DNA of 64,000 bases from positions 1-64,000 of the forward strand of contig DF240093.1 of the NCBI GenBank assembly GCA_000507305.1. The letters run 5' to 3'. Positions 1 to 11,265 of the stretch are shown piece by piece (position 1 is the first letter of the stretch; the number at the start of each line of letters is the position of its first letter). The position numbers were made by a program, and so were the translations under genes. The notes below the pieces were generated by a model that worked only from the letters and a program-made list of their open reading frames with translations, searched no databases and was not told the origin of the DNA. The DNA is from Breviolum minutum Mf 1.05b.01. Lineage: Eukaryota > Sar > Dinophyceae > Suessiales > Symbiodiniaceae.

Positions 1-213
1 AGCTCCGCTACCATGCGAAAGTAGCAGGCCCTGACTATGCTAAACAACCAAAGTAGACCCTAAAGTCTCACTCTCTGCAAAGTTCCCTTTTTCTCTAGGC
101 ATCACCAAAGTGATCCATGACTTGAGCCAAAGTACATCACAGTACTTGGCAGTATGACATGTAAAGTACAAAGTATGACACTATATGTGTGGGAGAAAAG
201 TGGATATTTCACA

Positions 214-272
214 GAAACAAACAAACAAACAAACAAACAAACAAACAAAGAAAGACAGAAACAAACAAACAA
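214..272. repeat. (AAAC)n microsatellite, imperfect
   Basis: A run of AAAC tetranucleotides, interrupted near its end by AAAG and GACAG. It lies beyond the 3' end of the minus-strand exon that stops at 612. No coding role is seen. Confidence 0.9.
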
Positions 273-611
273 AATGATAAAGCAATGATACAGTATAATA
301 TGAAAAACTATGATTTAATAAGATATAAAATGAAGTAACACTATATAAAAGGTACATTAAATACAACATAAACTTTGAATTGTGTAAGCCCACAGTCTTA
401 GCATTTTCCTTAGAGTTTCGACCAAATTTCATGAGGTCTTCACGGTACTCTACTTCCCATTTACCTCCCACAAGCATGGCACCCTGAACCCATTCGTTCG
501 AATGAAAACAGAAACACCTCAAGTATCCTCAAGGCTTTCTTTTAGGTCCTGGTAAGTCTGGTAACTCCTCTACTATATGTAATATCATAGTTTTTTTGCC
601 TTTTGGAAAGA

Positions 612-719
612 TCAAGGTGCTGGGGCATATGTCACCATCTTCTTCAATTCTTTCTCCAGTTCTCGACATCTTTGCTCAGCACTCAAGAGATCGATGACAC
701 CAGCAGCACACTCAGCTTC
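612..719 (-). CDS. C-terminal exon of a coiled-coil protein
   Basis: The minus strand reads an acceptor CTCAG, then 35 codons (start EAECAAG, end VTYAPAP) and TGA at 612-614. The middle is charged and heptad-like (EQRCRELEKELKKM), as expected of a coiled coil. It may be the last exon of the gene at 1764-4939, or of another gene if the TGA at 1764 is used. No longer open frame or domain explains the segment. The exon upstream on the minus strand (around 860-945) is open in two frames and could not be settled. Confidence 0.55.
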   Translation of the reverse strand, partial: EAECAAGVIDLLSAEQRCRELEKELKKMVTYAPAP

Positions 720-1763
720 CTGAGGTCAAAAATTCAACCAAGGTGTTGATTCCTCTAGCTGTGAGACACTCCCTATAGCTGCTTGCCCCTTGAAAAATAG
801 GAGCCAAGGAATCGGAAATTTATCTGCACCAACCATTGACACCTTGAGAAGGCCATTTCAGTCACAGGGAGGCCACATCTTGATTGTAGTTCATCATCTT
901 CCAGTTGATTCGTTTGTTTAACGATGCGACAAGATCCCCCCTGTCCTTGGAGGTGGGACAAACCAAATCTACACGTTCTTACAAACATCCCTTGTACAAG
1001 TTACGCTTGATACTGAAAATGATGGTTTGGAAAAGGTGCCTGATTTCAAACATGGCTATATCAATACATGAATTTCCAGCAGAAATAATGTAAACCATTC
1101 CAAAAAAAAGGCCGCAATTGTCAGCTTACTACCCTTTGCTGGGCTCACATGTGTGTTGAGATCTTTTCCACTTAAGATTCATCCATTATGATTTCTCAGT
1201 TTAGAAAGCACAACATCCCTTGAATGAGTCATGGTCCGTTGCTTAAATCTACCAAACTTTTGGTGTAAATACCTAATGAATACCTTGTACAATCCAACAT
1301 TGACGACAACCAAGGTACAAAGAATTGCTCCCAGTAGTTCTCAAGGCCTTGAACACCTTAGATACACAGCTGAACGAAAGAACCGGGGAGTCAACAAGTT
1401 GAGTTACAATATGAGTCAACAAAATGTCACATTCACATAGGGTTTAAACCATTGTAAACCATCTGCTTCAATAAAGAAACAACAACATATGTTTTTTTGA
1501 AGAAGCTTTGGAAGCCTTTCCAGAAGCAAAAACGAAACAATATCCATCATTCGACTGGCATCACAAACAAGCAATGCCCAAGCACGTCTTTGATGGTACC
1601 GTACCTCCCTTTCCAATCCTCAGCAATGCAAATACTTGGAGAACTGGGTCCCTTGGTCCGACTGTAAGACACCAATGGGCCAAACCCCTTTGAAGGCTAC
1701 CCTTTGGTAAACCAAAAAATGGACAGAAAAGCCTGCCATTTCTAATTATGCCGTTATTTCAAG

Positions 1764-4700
1764 TCAAGTAGTTCCTACTTTGGCGATACCCTCCACATTA
1801 CACTTGGAAAGAAACAACACTTCCATTAATGACACGGTGATACTGTTGATGGAAGAAATCTGGTTAACCACCTGAGATGCACAAAATCTAGTAAATTATG
1901 AGATAAACTACCTTTCCCTCAACTGGTAAATTTTCGAGATGTCTGGTTGCCATCAACAGGATTTTTTTCCGGCCATGAGAAAAAAACCTGCGACCAAAAC
2001 GTCGTTGAATATCTTGACACTTTTGCTCTCGCATCTGCTTCCTTTGCTCGATCAATTCGGTAACCTCGCAGATGTGTGTTGCGGGGAAACGGCACTGTAC
2101 GAGGCTAACGAGGCTTTCAAAGGAAACACCCAGAAAATCACCTGGAAAAACATACAAAAAACACAGAAAAACACCAAGTTGACAGAGTCCCCCCCAAAAA
2201 AACACAACATCACGAGATAAACTAATAATACTATGAAATTCATATGAAATTCCAAAACTTCCAAGAATAATCAATTGCAAAAAAAACAGCACGATGCCAC
2301 TCCCTGCACAATTGGATCAAGAAAAAAACACCGTCATGTAAGAAATGTGGTATGTATGTATGCACGGTGAAAGAATCAGGGTCAGAAATAGCAGCCCAGT
2401 AGAACTTTCCACGGAGTGAAAGTCACCAAGTTTTCTAAAAAAAACCTTGGAAGATCAGTTGCACTGAAGAAGTCTAAAAGAATAACTATACTTAAAATCA
2501 AACTCTTCCATTCATACCAAGTATTTCTTAATGAGAAAGAAGTATACACTCCCAAAAACTAAAATAGCCCTGAAAATGGATGGTTGGAATACTAGTTTCC
2601 TTTTGGGATGGTCTATTTTCAGGTTCTATGTTAGTTTCCGCGAGGGTATATAGTATATGTATGACATATTAGTATTTTGCTTCAGTTGCTTGGTATTCCC
2701 CTGGAGCTTCGCTTCGCCTGAGTGGAAAGGTTGCTGCTCCTCTGATGCCACCAGTCACGCAACTCACGTTCCGATGCCATCTCCTCCCTGGTTGAGGCCA
2801 ATTCCCCAGCATCAAAACCTCGAGTTTTGGGCACGGAAATTCCTGGAAGTTCCGGGGGGGACACAAGGAACACTTAAAAGGTTTTAACTGTTAAGAAGTG
2901 ATTGCAAAAATGGAACACATCAGATGTACCTGTAAATATAATAATGTAAGTCAACATGTTCTTCACAACTACAACTTTCGCAACAAAACCCAGATGATTC
3001 GTGGTCTATCAATGTCTTACTTGACTTAACTTGAGTAACTTGAACAAGTGTTTGAACATATATATCTAGTACAACTATTGGACACTATTGGAGTCACAAA
3101 ATCATTAGTTTTAAGGTGTTTTTTCGCATTTTTTTTAAAGCCGGAGGTGTGCAGATCAGAGCCTTCAGGGCGAATCTTACTGTTGATGGAAGAAATCCTA
3201 CACCACCTGGGATGTTTTTGAAATCTTGTAAATACTGGGATGTTTATGGATATTTACCATATCAACTGATTAGCCGGATTTGTTCCATCAACAGTATCTC
3301 AAAATAAATTTCTTCCAACTCTTCTGACAATTGTGATGAAAAAAATATGAAAAAATAACGGTATGTCACATTATCGTACCATCTCAAGTAGTTGCTTCCT
3401 CTTTACAAATCCGGTACTCGCACTTAGCTGCTGAACAACTCCAAACTAACATCCCAAACCCAATCCCTCCCATGATGTTTATGAAAATTCATCAGGTGAG
3501 ATACGTGCCAATCGATCGGTTAATGTCTTAAAGCGTTCCTTTAAGGAAGCTGCCAACTCCTCTAAACGCTGTGAGTCCTGAGTATGCCACGTGTGGCGTT
3601 AAGAGGGGTGGGAAAGGTGCCCGTGTTTGGAGATTTCATCAGATTTCTGGCTTATTTGGTTGCTTGTCCCCATCATTTTTGCGGGATGTCCTCTAGAAAC
3701 GAATGCAACCCAAATCAGTTTGCGACTCTCATTATGTTCGTTTCCTCCAAGAGTATTCAACGGATATCAGTTTCTCCCATCAAAAAAATATCCCAAAAAA
3801 TCGCCATAAATGAGATTCCCTCCCAGCACCCTGAACTATACGTGCTGCATTTGATGGGCGTCTTAGGGCCAATTAGCCTATGGTGTTTGGGGCCGTCTAA
3901 ATGCCAGCCTTGGAGTGAACTTCAAAAACCTGCCAAAACTTCCGAGATTCTTCTTGCAAAGCCTGATGCTCTGCCTGAACCTCCTGCAACTGTTCTGCAT
4001 GTCTTACCTTCCTGCCATGGGAAAGGTGATGATTTGGCGACATGGTTACGTCCAACTTCTAACCCCTTCCGGAAGGCTGGAATCTCAAAGTGATGTGGTA
4101 CCATGAGCTTCCATGACAAGTTTGTTCATATTGCAAATGTGAAGACTACATTGACTACATATCTTTTTCTGGGTCTAAATATATATATATATATATATCA
4201 CACACTGGTTTTCGTGCATATATGTCTATATTGTCTTTGTATGCAAAATGGCAGTGTTGCAACACCAAACATCAAATGAATATGAATCAATCAAGATCTC
4301 AGTTAAAACGCATGTATGAAAGACAGATATCAATATACATAGATAAAATATAAACGGCAAAACAAGAAGAAGACTGAAAAAAAACACCTTTGCCTTTGTT
4401 TATGTTTGTTTGTTTCTGGTGGGCACAAAGTGCCAAGACATTTTGACAACATTTCTGGAGGCCTCTTCCGTAGCTTGAGGACCAGCATTCGGATACGATC
4501 CTCAAAATCCGAGGCATCCGAAGCAGATAACTCCGAGCTATCCATGCCGTCCTGGAAAGGTGGTGAGTGCTCTGATTTGGTTGGGGGTTGAGGCGGTGTG
4601 CAAAGTCAAAGTGAGTTCAAAACATCATCAAACCCAACAAAAACACACCAGGAATTGCAATTTTGTTTTTCAAAATATGTTTGAATTAACTGACGCTCCC

Positions 4701-4939
4701 AGAACTATGGAGGAAAAGAACAGATACAGTAGATTTACCAACTTCGTGATTTTTTTTCTGAAATAGCTCTGTCACAATCTCTGGTATACGACTCTCCCCC
4801 ATTTGGGACCCGGTTACCTTCCATTTAACCAGCTTTACGGTGGGGGGCGATGGATGGCCACCAAGGCTCCGAGTCAACACTCGATCGATCAGATCCAGAC
4901 TCTGTACGTAGCATGGCCCAAAGGCCTTGAGATCCGTAC
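1764..4939 (-). CDS. Multi-exon coiled-coil protein (5' end not found)
   Basis: Exons in order of translation are 4818-4939, 4451-4551, 3930-4011, 3505-3577, 3293-3323, 3179 downwards (end unresolved), 2768-2842, 1958-2094 and 1764-1842. The first five joins agree in phase (0, 2, 0, 1, 2) and give one frame with long Glu/Gln/Leu/Lys segments (RHAEQLQEVQAEHQALQEE, QRLEELAASLKERFK), typical of a coiled coil. An acidic Ser-rich stretch (DSSELSASDASDFED) comes before the coil. Donors include GTAACC, GTTGTC and GTATCT. Two introns, 3180-3292 and 1843-1957, consist of an inverted-repeat element. The last exon ends KVGTT then TGA, although a donor GTATCG inside it could lead on to the exon at 612-719. 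The family is unknown; a cytoskeletal or scaffold role is only a guess. Confidence 0.72.
1843..1957. mobile_element. Introner-like TIR element, family A (copy 1)
   Basis: A 115-bp intron on the minus strand beginning GTTGATGG and ending CCATCAACAG; the ends are inverted copies. Removing it joins AAA ATC CT to T ATC ACC and keeps the frame of the flanking exons open. Other family A copies are at 3180-3292, 15457-15579, 17764-17881 and 30560-30685. No transposase is encoded. Confidence 0.75.
2546..2652. mobile_element. TIR element, family C (CTAACAT type)
   Basis: The left end (ACTCCCAAAAACTAAAATAG) and right end (CTATGTTAGTTTCCGCGAG) are imperfect inverted copies matching the family clustered at 40.5-42.6 kb. 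It lies between exons of the coiled-coil gene, so within an intron. Confidence 0.6.
3180..3292. mobile_element. Introner-like TIR element, family A (copy 2)
   Basis: A 113-bp minus-strand intron bounded by GTTGATGG and CCATCAACAG. The outer 12 bases (TACTGTTGATGG) are perfectly inverted. Excision joins GAG ATA CT to T AAG ATT and leaves an open frame on both sides. The phase (2) and the split Leu codon are the same as in copy 1. Confidence 0.8.
4177..4198. repeat. (AT)n microsatellite
   Basis: Alternating AT dinucleotides in an intron of the coiled-coil gene. Similar short AT runs occur near 9274, 19304-19330, 23921, 43703 and 57960. Confidence 0.8.
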
Positions 4940-5122
4940 CTGAAACCAAGGGGTTCAACGGGAAATTCTTCTTGAATCAACCAACCCCACCAGAAATAAC
5001 GCCTTACTACTAAGGTTACTAAAGGCTTCTTAACCATTGGTTTCCCTTAATAAGGCCTTATTAAACCCTTAATTTGTGGGGGGGGTACGTTAGGGGGGAT
5101 AGGTTGATCATTTCCATTGGAT

Positions 5123-5220
5123 GCGGCCCCCTCTCAGTAACAGTGGCAAATAAGAGTTTATATATAGATGTTTATCTATAGGGATTCCTTGGCGGTGACT
5201 GTTACTGGGAGGGGGCCACA
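5123..5220. mobile_element. TIR element with GC-rich ends, family G
   Basis: The ends GGCCCCCTCTCAGTAACAGT and ACTGTTACTGGGAGGGGGCC are nearly perfect inverted repeats around an AT-rich core of about 55 bp. It is a small non-autonomous (MITE-like) element between the coiled-coil gene and the ankyrin gene. I saw no other copy in the window. Confidence 0.75.
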
Positions 5221-5588
5221 CCCAACATTTCCAAACAAAACGCATGAGAAAAAACAAATACAAATTACAGAGCGTGAAAGTTTACAAGAAAATTCCTTGA
5301 TCGATGGATCTCTTTTTACGCTTTGTTTCTACTTCTCTCTGAAGTTGGTGTCTAGAATCAAACTTAAATCTATTGAGTCCAAAAGTGGTGGCCAACGACT
5401 AGCTATAAACAATTCGATTAAGTGCTACCTGAAATTCAAACAATACACAAATTAAAAGGCATCCAAAACTGTGCATTCATGGTACAGTTCCCTTCCAAAA
5501 CTTCGAACAACTGCCACTCCTTTTGTTATTTCATCTGCGCTTTGTTTTTATGGGAGGGGAGAGAGGAACAAATATCTATAAGTTTTTG

Positions 5589-5590
<2 letters not shown>

Positions 5591-5636
<46 letters not shown>

Positions 5637-5653
5637 CATCCTCATCCTCATCC

Positions 5654-5703
<50 letters not shown>
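5591..5703. repeat. (ATC)n array with internal (ATCCTC)n block
   Basis: About 14 ATC units, then four ATCCTC hexamers, then more than 17 ATC units. It begins about 65 bases beyond the stop codon of the minus-strand ankyrin gene. The arrays at 17264-17648 and 59806-59944 have the same triplet-hexamer design. Confidence 0.9.
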
Positions 5704-5707
<4 letters not shown>

Positions 5708-5768
5708 TCCAATCGTCCCTTTCAACTTTCCCCCACCCTTATCTCCCCTCAAAAAATAATCTCCAAAG

Positions 5769-8700
5769 TCACTTGGTGCCGCCCTTGCGCGCTTTAGCCA
5801 TGGGCTCCACCTCCTCCGCCGCTGTGCTGGTTCCCACGGCCGCCGGGTCCCGACCCCTCTGCGGGGATGCAAGCTTCCGACGATGCGTGGGACTGTCAAG
5901 GAGGTCGAGGTCCTTGGGAGGCCGCGGATCTAAAAAGGCAGGTCCCAGTTTGGAGGCTGTCAGGTAAAAGTTTCTTTCCTTGTCTACCCTACCCTTAAAG
6001 CCCACATAGCTTTCCTTCATGCACTATTTTTCAGGGGAAATCCCTCAAATTTACCATACATTTGCTATTTTTTTATCCCTTATCCCCCTCCAAATCAGGT
6101 AATGTAATGATCCCTACCTTAAAGCTCACATAGATCCACCTGAACATTTGGGTCCGTTGGGTCCGCCTTTTGTCAAGGGGCTATGGCTATGTTAGGTTTC
6201 AGGGGAGGGGTATAGTTGAGGCTCCAAGTGGGTTTTGAATCAATATTTTCTATATTGCAGAGATTTAAACACATTCTAATATGCTGGTTATTATGTATTT
6301 TGAATAAATTTACCCAGATGCAAGCCAAACTCAATCAAAATGTTCAAGAAACTACACCAAAACTTACCAAGACTCCTTCTGCTCCTCAGCCACGACAACT
6401 TGTAAAATTTGTTGACACAAAGTTTGTCCAGCACGTTTCGCCACAAGTTCTGGTGTACAGCCATCACCATCCAATGCTGCAGGATCAGCACCCAAGACCA
6501 ACAAACTGCTGAGCAAGTTGGCCTTGCCACGCAAAACAGGTGAGAAGTAACAGCTGTAGGAAAGCTGGAAAAATGAATAAGATCATATAAGTTGCACCCA
6601 CAAACACATCCCATAGGCTTTTGATCTTTTTTGAGTGCATGATTACTGAGCTTATGTTCATCAAAACCACGTCTAACAAGTCCAAAGAAAAATCTCAGAC
6701 ACCGAAAAACCAGATTCCACCTACATCTGGCACTTGGAGGATCATCCCAGTTAGTAAGTGGCAAACAACGATGGTTGCTAAGTCCCCTTATTCATGGCTA
6801 TTCCCCTTCCAAATGGCCTTTCCATGGCTTAAAAATAACCGCGGGTTACTAAGCACTTAATGACTGGACTGATCCTCCAAGTACTTTCAGCATCGGCCAA
6901 GGGACTGCCCCGAATCTTGCTGCCAAGTGTAGGGCAGTGTTTTCCATGGGGCCGACATCTACCAAGTCTAACCGAGCTCCATATTCTATGAGCAACTTGA
7001 CCTTAGGGGTTTGTTCCCCTGGCTGTTTAATGGAAAGGGTGGCAGCGCAAACAGGATACATATCCACTAAGTCACTAAGTGAGGCTTCCCAACTGCAACT
7101 TGATCTATAAACAAACTCTGGATCTTGATGGCTTTAAAGCAGTGTGGCAAACCATCTTGATGATTGAAACATATATCCAGGTTAGGTACTAGGGAATATC
7201 CAGACGTCCAAAACAAATCAGTCCGGTCCCAAATTACCTTTGGAAAGGGCTATGCCCATGCTACAAATGCCTTATTGGAAAAGAAATAACCTCACCAAAG
7301 AAGAGACCTCAAATTACACCATCACCATCACCACCACAACCATCAGCATCCTCATCACCATGCTGCCTAAAAGTCCACCAAGTAGAAAACGGTACTGATT
7401 CATTGAATCACTTCTCCGAGAAAAGATATCCCGAGCGCTTCCCTAAAGGATCTACTCTTTGGGAGTTTGCAGAAACCAACGCTTTGTGCTCCGTGAATCT
7501 AGGATCCATATATTTTGAAGGCTCAGCATCATTGGTTTTCAAGCCAACAACTGTAAACAAATGAAGGTAAAACGATAAAACCATCTTACAAATCCTCGTG
7601 ACTTCTATATATCTTTGCCAACCTGAAGTGTCACATGGTGAGATGATTCCTCAATCGGTGAGAGGATGTCGTGACAAGAAAGAAGTCATGCCAGTCATCA
7701 CTCATGCCGACAAGAAATCAGTCGTTTGAACTGTTTTTTTTCTCCGACCCTTGTCATACACATATATTTGTCAACTAGAAGTGCATTGTTTCTTTGAATA
7801 GTAGTGAACATACTGAAAACCTCAATGGTTTAAACCACCCACAGATCAAAGCTTCAACAAAATTCCACACTTTTTAGAAAAAAACATCCCAATAGAACTT
7901 CTAACATCAACTACTAGATTTTTTCTTCAAGATCTCAATCCAAATCGAGTCAGCTATCATCCTAACCTTCATCTCCAATCTCTACCTTTGTTGGATATGA
8001 AGGTACAATCTCTGTAGCCAGAACTTGTATTGCCTTGGCCTTCTCTTGGGCACCTTCCTTTCGAAAACGTTCCACCTGGATCGAACTGGAGTATGACGAA
8101 GAGTTGGGGGGCAAGGTACAAAAGGTGGGATATTGATACTTGAAGTTGAAAACTATCGTTAATAGATTCATTTATCTTTTGTAAAACATGTTACAAATCA
8201 AAACGCAACATATACTGTGTGGCTTTTATCATGGTACCATTTTTTTGGTAAAAGGCTCAGAATGGCACTGATCCCTTAAGCTGACGGAACAATTTCAAAA
8301 GCCATTGAGGGAACTACCAAGTCAAAGCAGTTGTCTTCGTAAAGATTTTCATGATGAGCATATCACAATCCATATCAAGGCGGGCAGTATCGCTAACTGA
8401 ACAAGCCAGCAGGATAAATCAGCTTTGTATTGTCACTACAGTGATTCAACTTCTTTCTTTACAAGAATTCTGCACATGAAATTATTCCTATCCTTCCACT
8501 AAGGGTAGTCTTCACAGTGTTTCATGACTCGGTACATCTTGCCAGTGATCCATCTTACAAATGTGGCTCTGCTGACAACAAAACCACGGTCACGACACCG
8601 CCAGTTGCCATGAGCAGCATCTAAAAACTAGTGACAAATGGATCATCTACGGTGCATGAATAATTGGGATTCCAATCATCCCACATGGTGAATCACCATT

Positions 8701-10260
8701 ATTGATGGATTCTTTAACCCTTCCCTCTATCTTTACAAAAACGACTCGACCATGCCATGCCTTTTGAACAAAAAAACCTGCGCACATGTCCACAAATTTC
8801 GATCAGAAAATCCCCGAATCAAACCATTACACTCCAGGAATCTAAACATATCCCACCTTCGGAAAAAGGAAAACTCATCGAGTCAATCCGGTGCCGGGAA
8901 TATGTAGGGAATATGCTATCTAGTTTCCATTAGTTTCTCATAGAAAACCCGTTAAAAAAAAGCCATGGCACCTGGTGGCCACAAGCCAAGCAAGTCAAAT
9001 GCAAGGGTTGACAACCGATTTCCAACTGATAGCTTCGCCACTCCTGCTATCAGCAAAGATGGGAAAAATGGGGATGTTGACTTCAGGCAGGTAAAATATC
9101 ATATGCGATCTGATACTTATCATTAAAGATGTGTGGACAAGAGAATATCTATATATATAAACAAATATGCAAACATATGAAAAGATTAAATACATCTCAT
9201 ATAATATACAAATGTAATTACATATCCATCCAAAATATTTCCGCAGTATATACATATCACTATCACATATATTCGCATATATATATATAGCACAGCACTC
9301 TCAACTGACAAAATTATCAGCTCCTTGGAATTGAGTGGTCGGTCATTGGTACGAACTTCAGACGCATAGACTAAACCCGCTTCAAGGAACCGAAATTCTT
9401 CCAGCTCATCTAAGCACGCTTTGACCTGAAGAGTTTTTTATGTGCTGAAGGTGGGTTGAACTATTAAAGTTTAACTCCAATTTGTTTTTTTGGAAGGTTT
9501 CAAGCAGGAATCGGGGAAGGTGAGGGTTATTATTTTTTAATTAGTATGATGTATAGTATGCAGTATCTTTGTATGCCAGCGTAACTCAGTGTAGAATTTA
9601 CATGGAAGAAGAAGTTATCAGCAATGCTGACTTGGCTTTCATATATCAATTCTATGCAGAGATGGCTTTGTCTAAGGAAGGAATAGGTGAATAGGTCTAC
9701 AGTAGCAGAAATATGTTAAAGAAGAAAGAAATTTGGGATCAACAGATTATCTTGGCATTCTTATATCGACTTACAGGTGATACCCATTTCCCTCAGAAGT
9801 CTGTACAGAAGTGATGACTTCTTTCGCTTCATACTCTTTCTTTTGGGTTGAAAGTGTGAAACTTCAGTCTGACATTGACAAGAGACATGTCACATGTCAC
9901 TTTTTGTTGGGTCTTGCCGTCTTGCCTTGTCGAACACGTCTCGATTTTTCTTATTCACACTCTCCAACTTGGTGGGTTTCCAACCAATCGGTCAAAAAAC
10001 ATCAAACATCTCAAAGGATGTTCACTTTCCCCAGTAGAAAAGGATCTAAACCTTCACAAAATTTGTTTCAAAAATTGCCCAAATAAACATACCCTACTTT
10101 CGGGCGCATCAAATCCATCATTTAGTAAACAAAATCTCATCAACTTTCCCAGGAACTTCCCTCCCAATTCGCTCGGACTATCCAGGTAACACGTTCCTCA
10201 TTGAGTTCATAGCATGCCTTGCCCAGGGGATTGGTAAACAAAACTGCCTTCTGCTTGTTC
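5769..10260 (-). CDS. Multi-exon gene with C-terminal ankyrin repeats
   Basis: Exons in order of translation are 10145-10260, 9306-9425, 8972-9046, 8778-8873, 8516-8620, 8318-8396, 7967-8075, 7412-7550, 6878-7092, 6368-6553 and 5769-5956. The joins 9306/8972/8778 (phase 0) and 7967/7412/6878 (phases 1 and 2) agree exactly. Ankyrin signatures are visible: KLLIEYGARLDLVD followed by ENTALHLAARFG in exon 6878-7092, and LLSSLLVLGADPAALDGDG with CTPELVAKRAG in exon 6368-6553. The N-terminal exons are not recognised; one carries closely spaced Cys and His (GCQPLHLTCLACGH). The last exon is GC-rich and ends KARKGGTK then TGA. Some links are unresolved (8778 to 8516, 8318 to 7967, 6368 to 5769), and the start is not found. 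A protein-binding role is inferred from the ankyrin repeats only. Confidence 0.7.
6733..6877. mobile_element. Introner-like TIR element, GA-AG family (copy 1)
   Basis: The ends ACTTGGAGGATCA and TGATCCTCCAAG are inverted repeats. On the minus strand the element lies directly after an ankyrin exon. If spliced as at 33668-33778, the intron runs from GAGGATC to CCTCCAAG and joins GTA CTT G to TG CCA. It thus gives a GA-AG intron inside an ankyrin repeat. Confidence 0.65.
7318..7365. repeat. CAT/CAC triplet-like stretch
   Basis: A degenerate run of ATCACC and CATC units within an intron of the ankyrin gene; no long perfect array. Confidence 0.5.
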
Positions 10261-10379
10261 CTGGCCACGGTGAAAAAACAAAAAACCACACGTTGCACCG
10301 GAAACGCCTGTGAAACTTCAACTTGGTGAATGTCAACAACAATTCTTCAGCATTTAAAGGGCAACCCCAAGATACATTC

Positions 10380-10640
10380 GGGTGTGAACTATGCCCTGCA
10401 AATTATGACCCGGCAATCTAGAACGACACACATCAAGGACGTAATGACTCACATCTGGCCAACAAAAGCCAACGAATTTCCAAAGCGGTGGAAGGCTGAA
10501 ATGACCCTACATCCAGGGAGCGATGTCCAACCCAATGTATCAACCTCTCTTGTTGGCTTGTCTACCACTCCAATATCGTATCATACATGCAACAAGTTTC
10601 TCCCTACATCCAATGAATCGTCAACGCCTGGAACAATTCA
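10380..10640 (-). CDS. Possible exon pair, unrecognised protein
   Basis: The minus strand reads an open segment ending FGNSLAFVGQ at a strong donor GTGAGT. After only 35 bases comes an acceptor TTCTAG and a second open segment in matching phase (LPGHNLQGIVHTRMY). The plus strand is also open here for 154 codons (10330-10794), which may be antisense shadow. The minus reading is preferred because its splice signals agree in phase and the flanking genes are on that strand. Confidence 0.35.
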
Positions 10641-10837
10641 AAACCTGAAAGCTCCAAAAAAGGTTGCATGGGTCATTGATGTTGAGACACAAAAAAACAA
10701 GATGAACAAGCCACCACAAAAACATCACCCCCAAAAAACATCACCCCCAAAATCTCCAGGTGTTTCGGATTTTTCGCATTTTTTCGCCTGGTAAATTCGC
10801 AAACTTTCACCTGTGATAAGGTGAGTACTCCAGGTAA

Positions 10838-11035
10838 CACAGTCATGATGGCTCCATCACTTCCCGTCGAACCGGATGGGAAAATGGCTACGACGGTTGG
10901 GTCGTTCACCCCTGGCCCCGCGGTTGGAGGAGCCGACGAACAGCTGCGGCAAAAACGCCAGTTGGATGCTCCAACTGATGATGGGAGAGGATGGTTGGGG
11001 AAGGTGAAATTGTTTAGCCTAAGCAAAATCTGCTG
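10838..11035 (-). CDS. Possible exon, GC-rich, strand uncertain
   Basis: The minus strand has an acceptor after TTATCAGCAG, about 66 open codons with Cys, Gly and Ser (FCRSCSSAPPTAGPG), and a donor GTACTC. The plus strand is open in the mirrored register (from ATG at 10849, MMAPSLPVEPDGK, to a donor GTGAAA). Both readings have coding-like codons. The minus strand is preferred only because the neighbours lie there. Confidence 0.35.
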
Positions 11036-11099
11036 ATAAAAATTGAAAATTGTGCTGCTAAATGTTTTGGAGCATACACCTAATGAGAGGCATGACATT

Positions 11100-11265
11100 A
11101 AAATGGTGTCATTACATTTGGAGTGATTCTGAATTCTGAATATTCTGATACGGTGGGTGTGACTTCCCACATCAGAAGCGAATATGCCAAGGTGCTGGAA
11201 GTTGGCACGTTGATCATCAACAAGCACCTGGTCCGCTGGTCATCCAGCGTAGGTTGGCAGTGCTG
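11100..11265 (-). CDS. Possible exon, strand uncertain
   Basis: The minus strand reads acceptor TTTTCAG, about 49 codons (HCQPTLDDQRTRC near the start, FRITPN at the end) and donor GTAATG. The plus strand is also open (VLEVGTLIINKHLVRW) with a donor GTAGGT. It is coding on one strand, but sequence alone does not settle which. Confidence 0.4.

Noticed and set aside
5591-5703. Poly-His/Ile frames over the ATC array; likewise poly-Thr, Val, Leu, Cys and Ser frames over the other triplet arrays
   Set aside because: These frames follow simply from triplet repeats and lack coding sequence around them; the arrays lie in introns or beyond stop codons.
10330-10794. 154-codon plus-strand ORF
   Set aside because: The minus strand here has phase-matched splice signals in a minus-strand gene block. 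RNY-type codon bias is mirrored in antisense, which explains the open plus frame.
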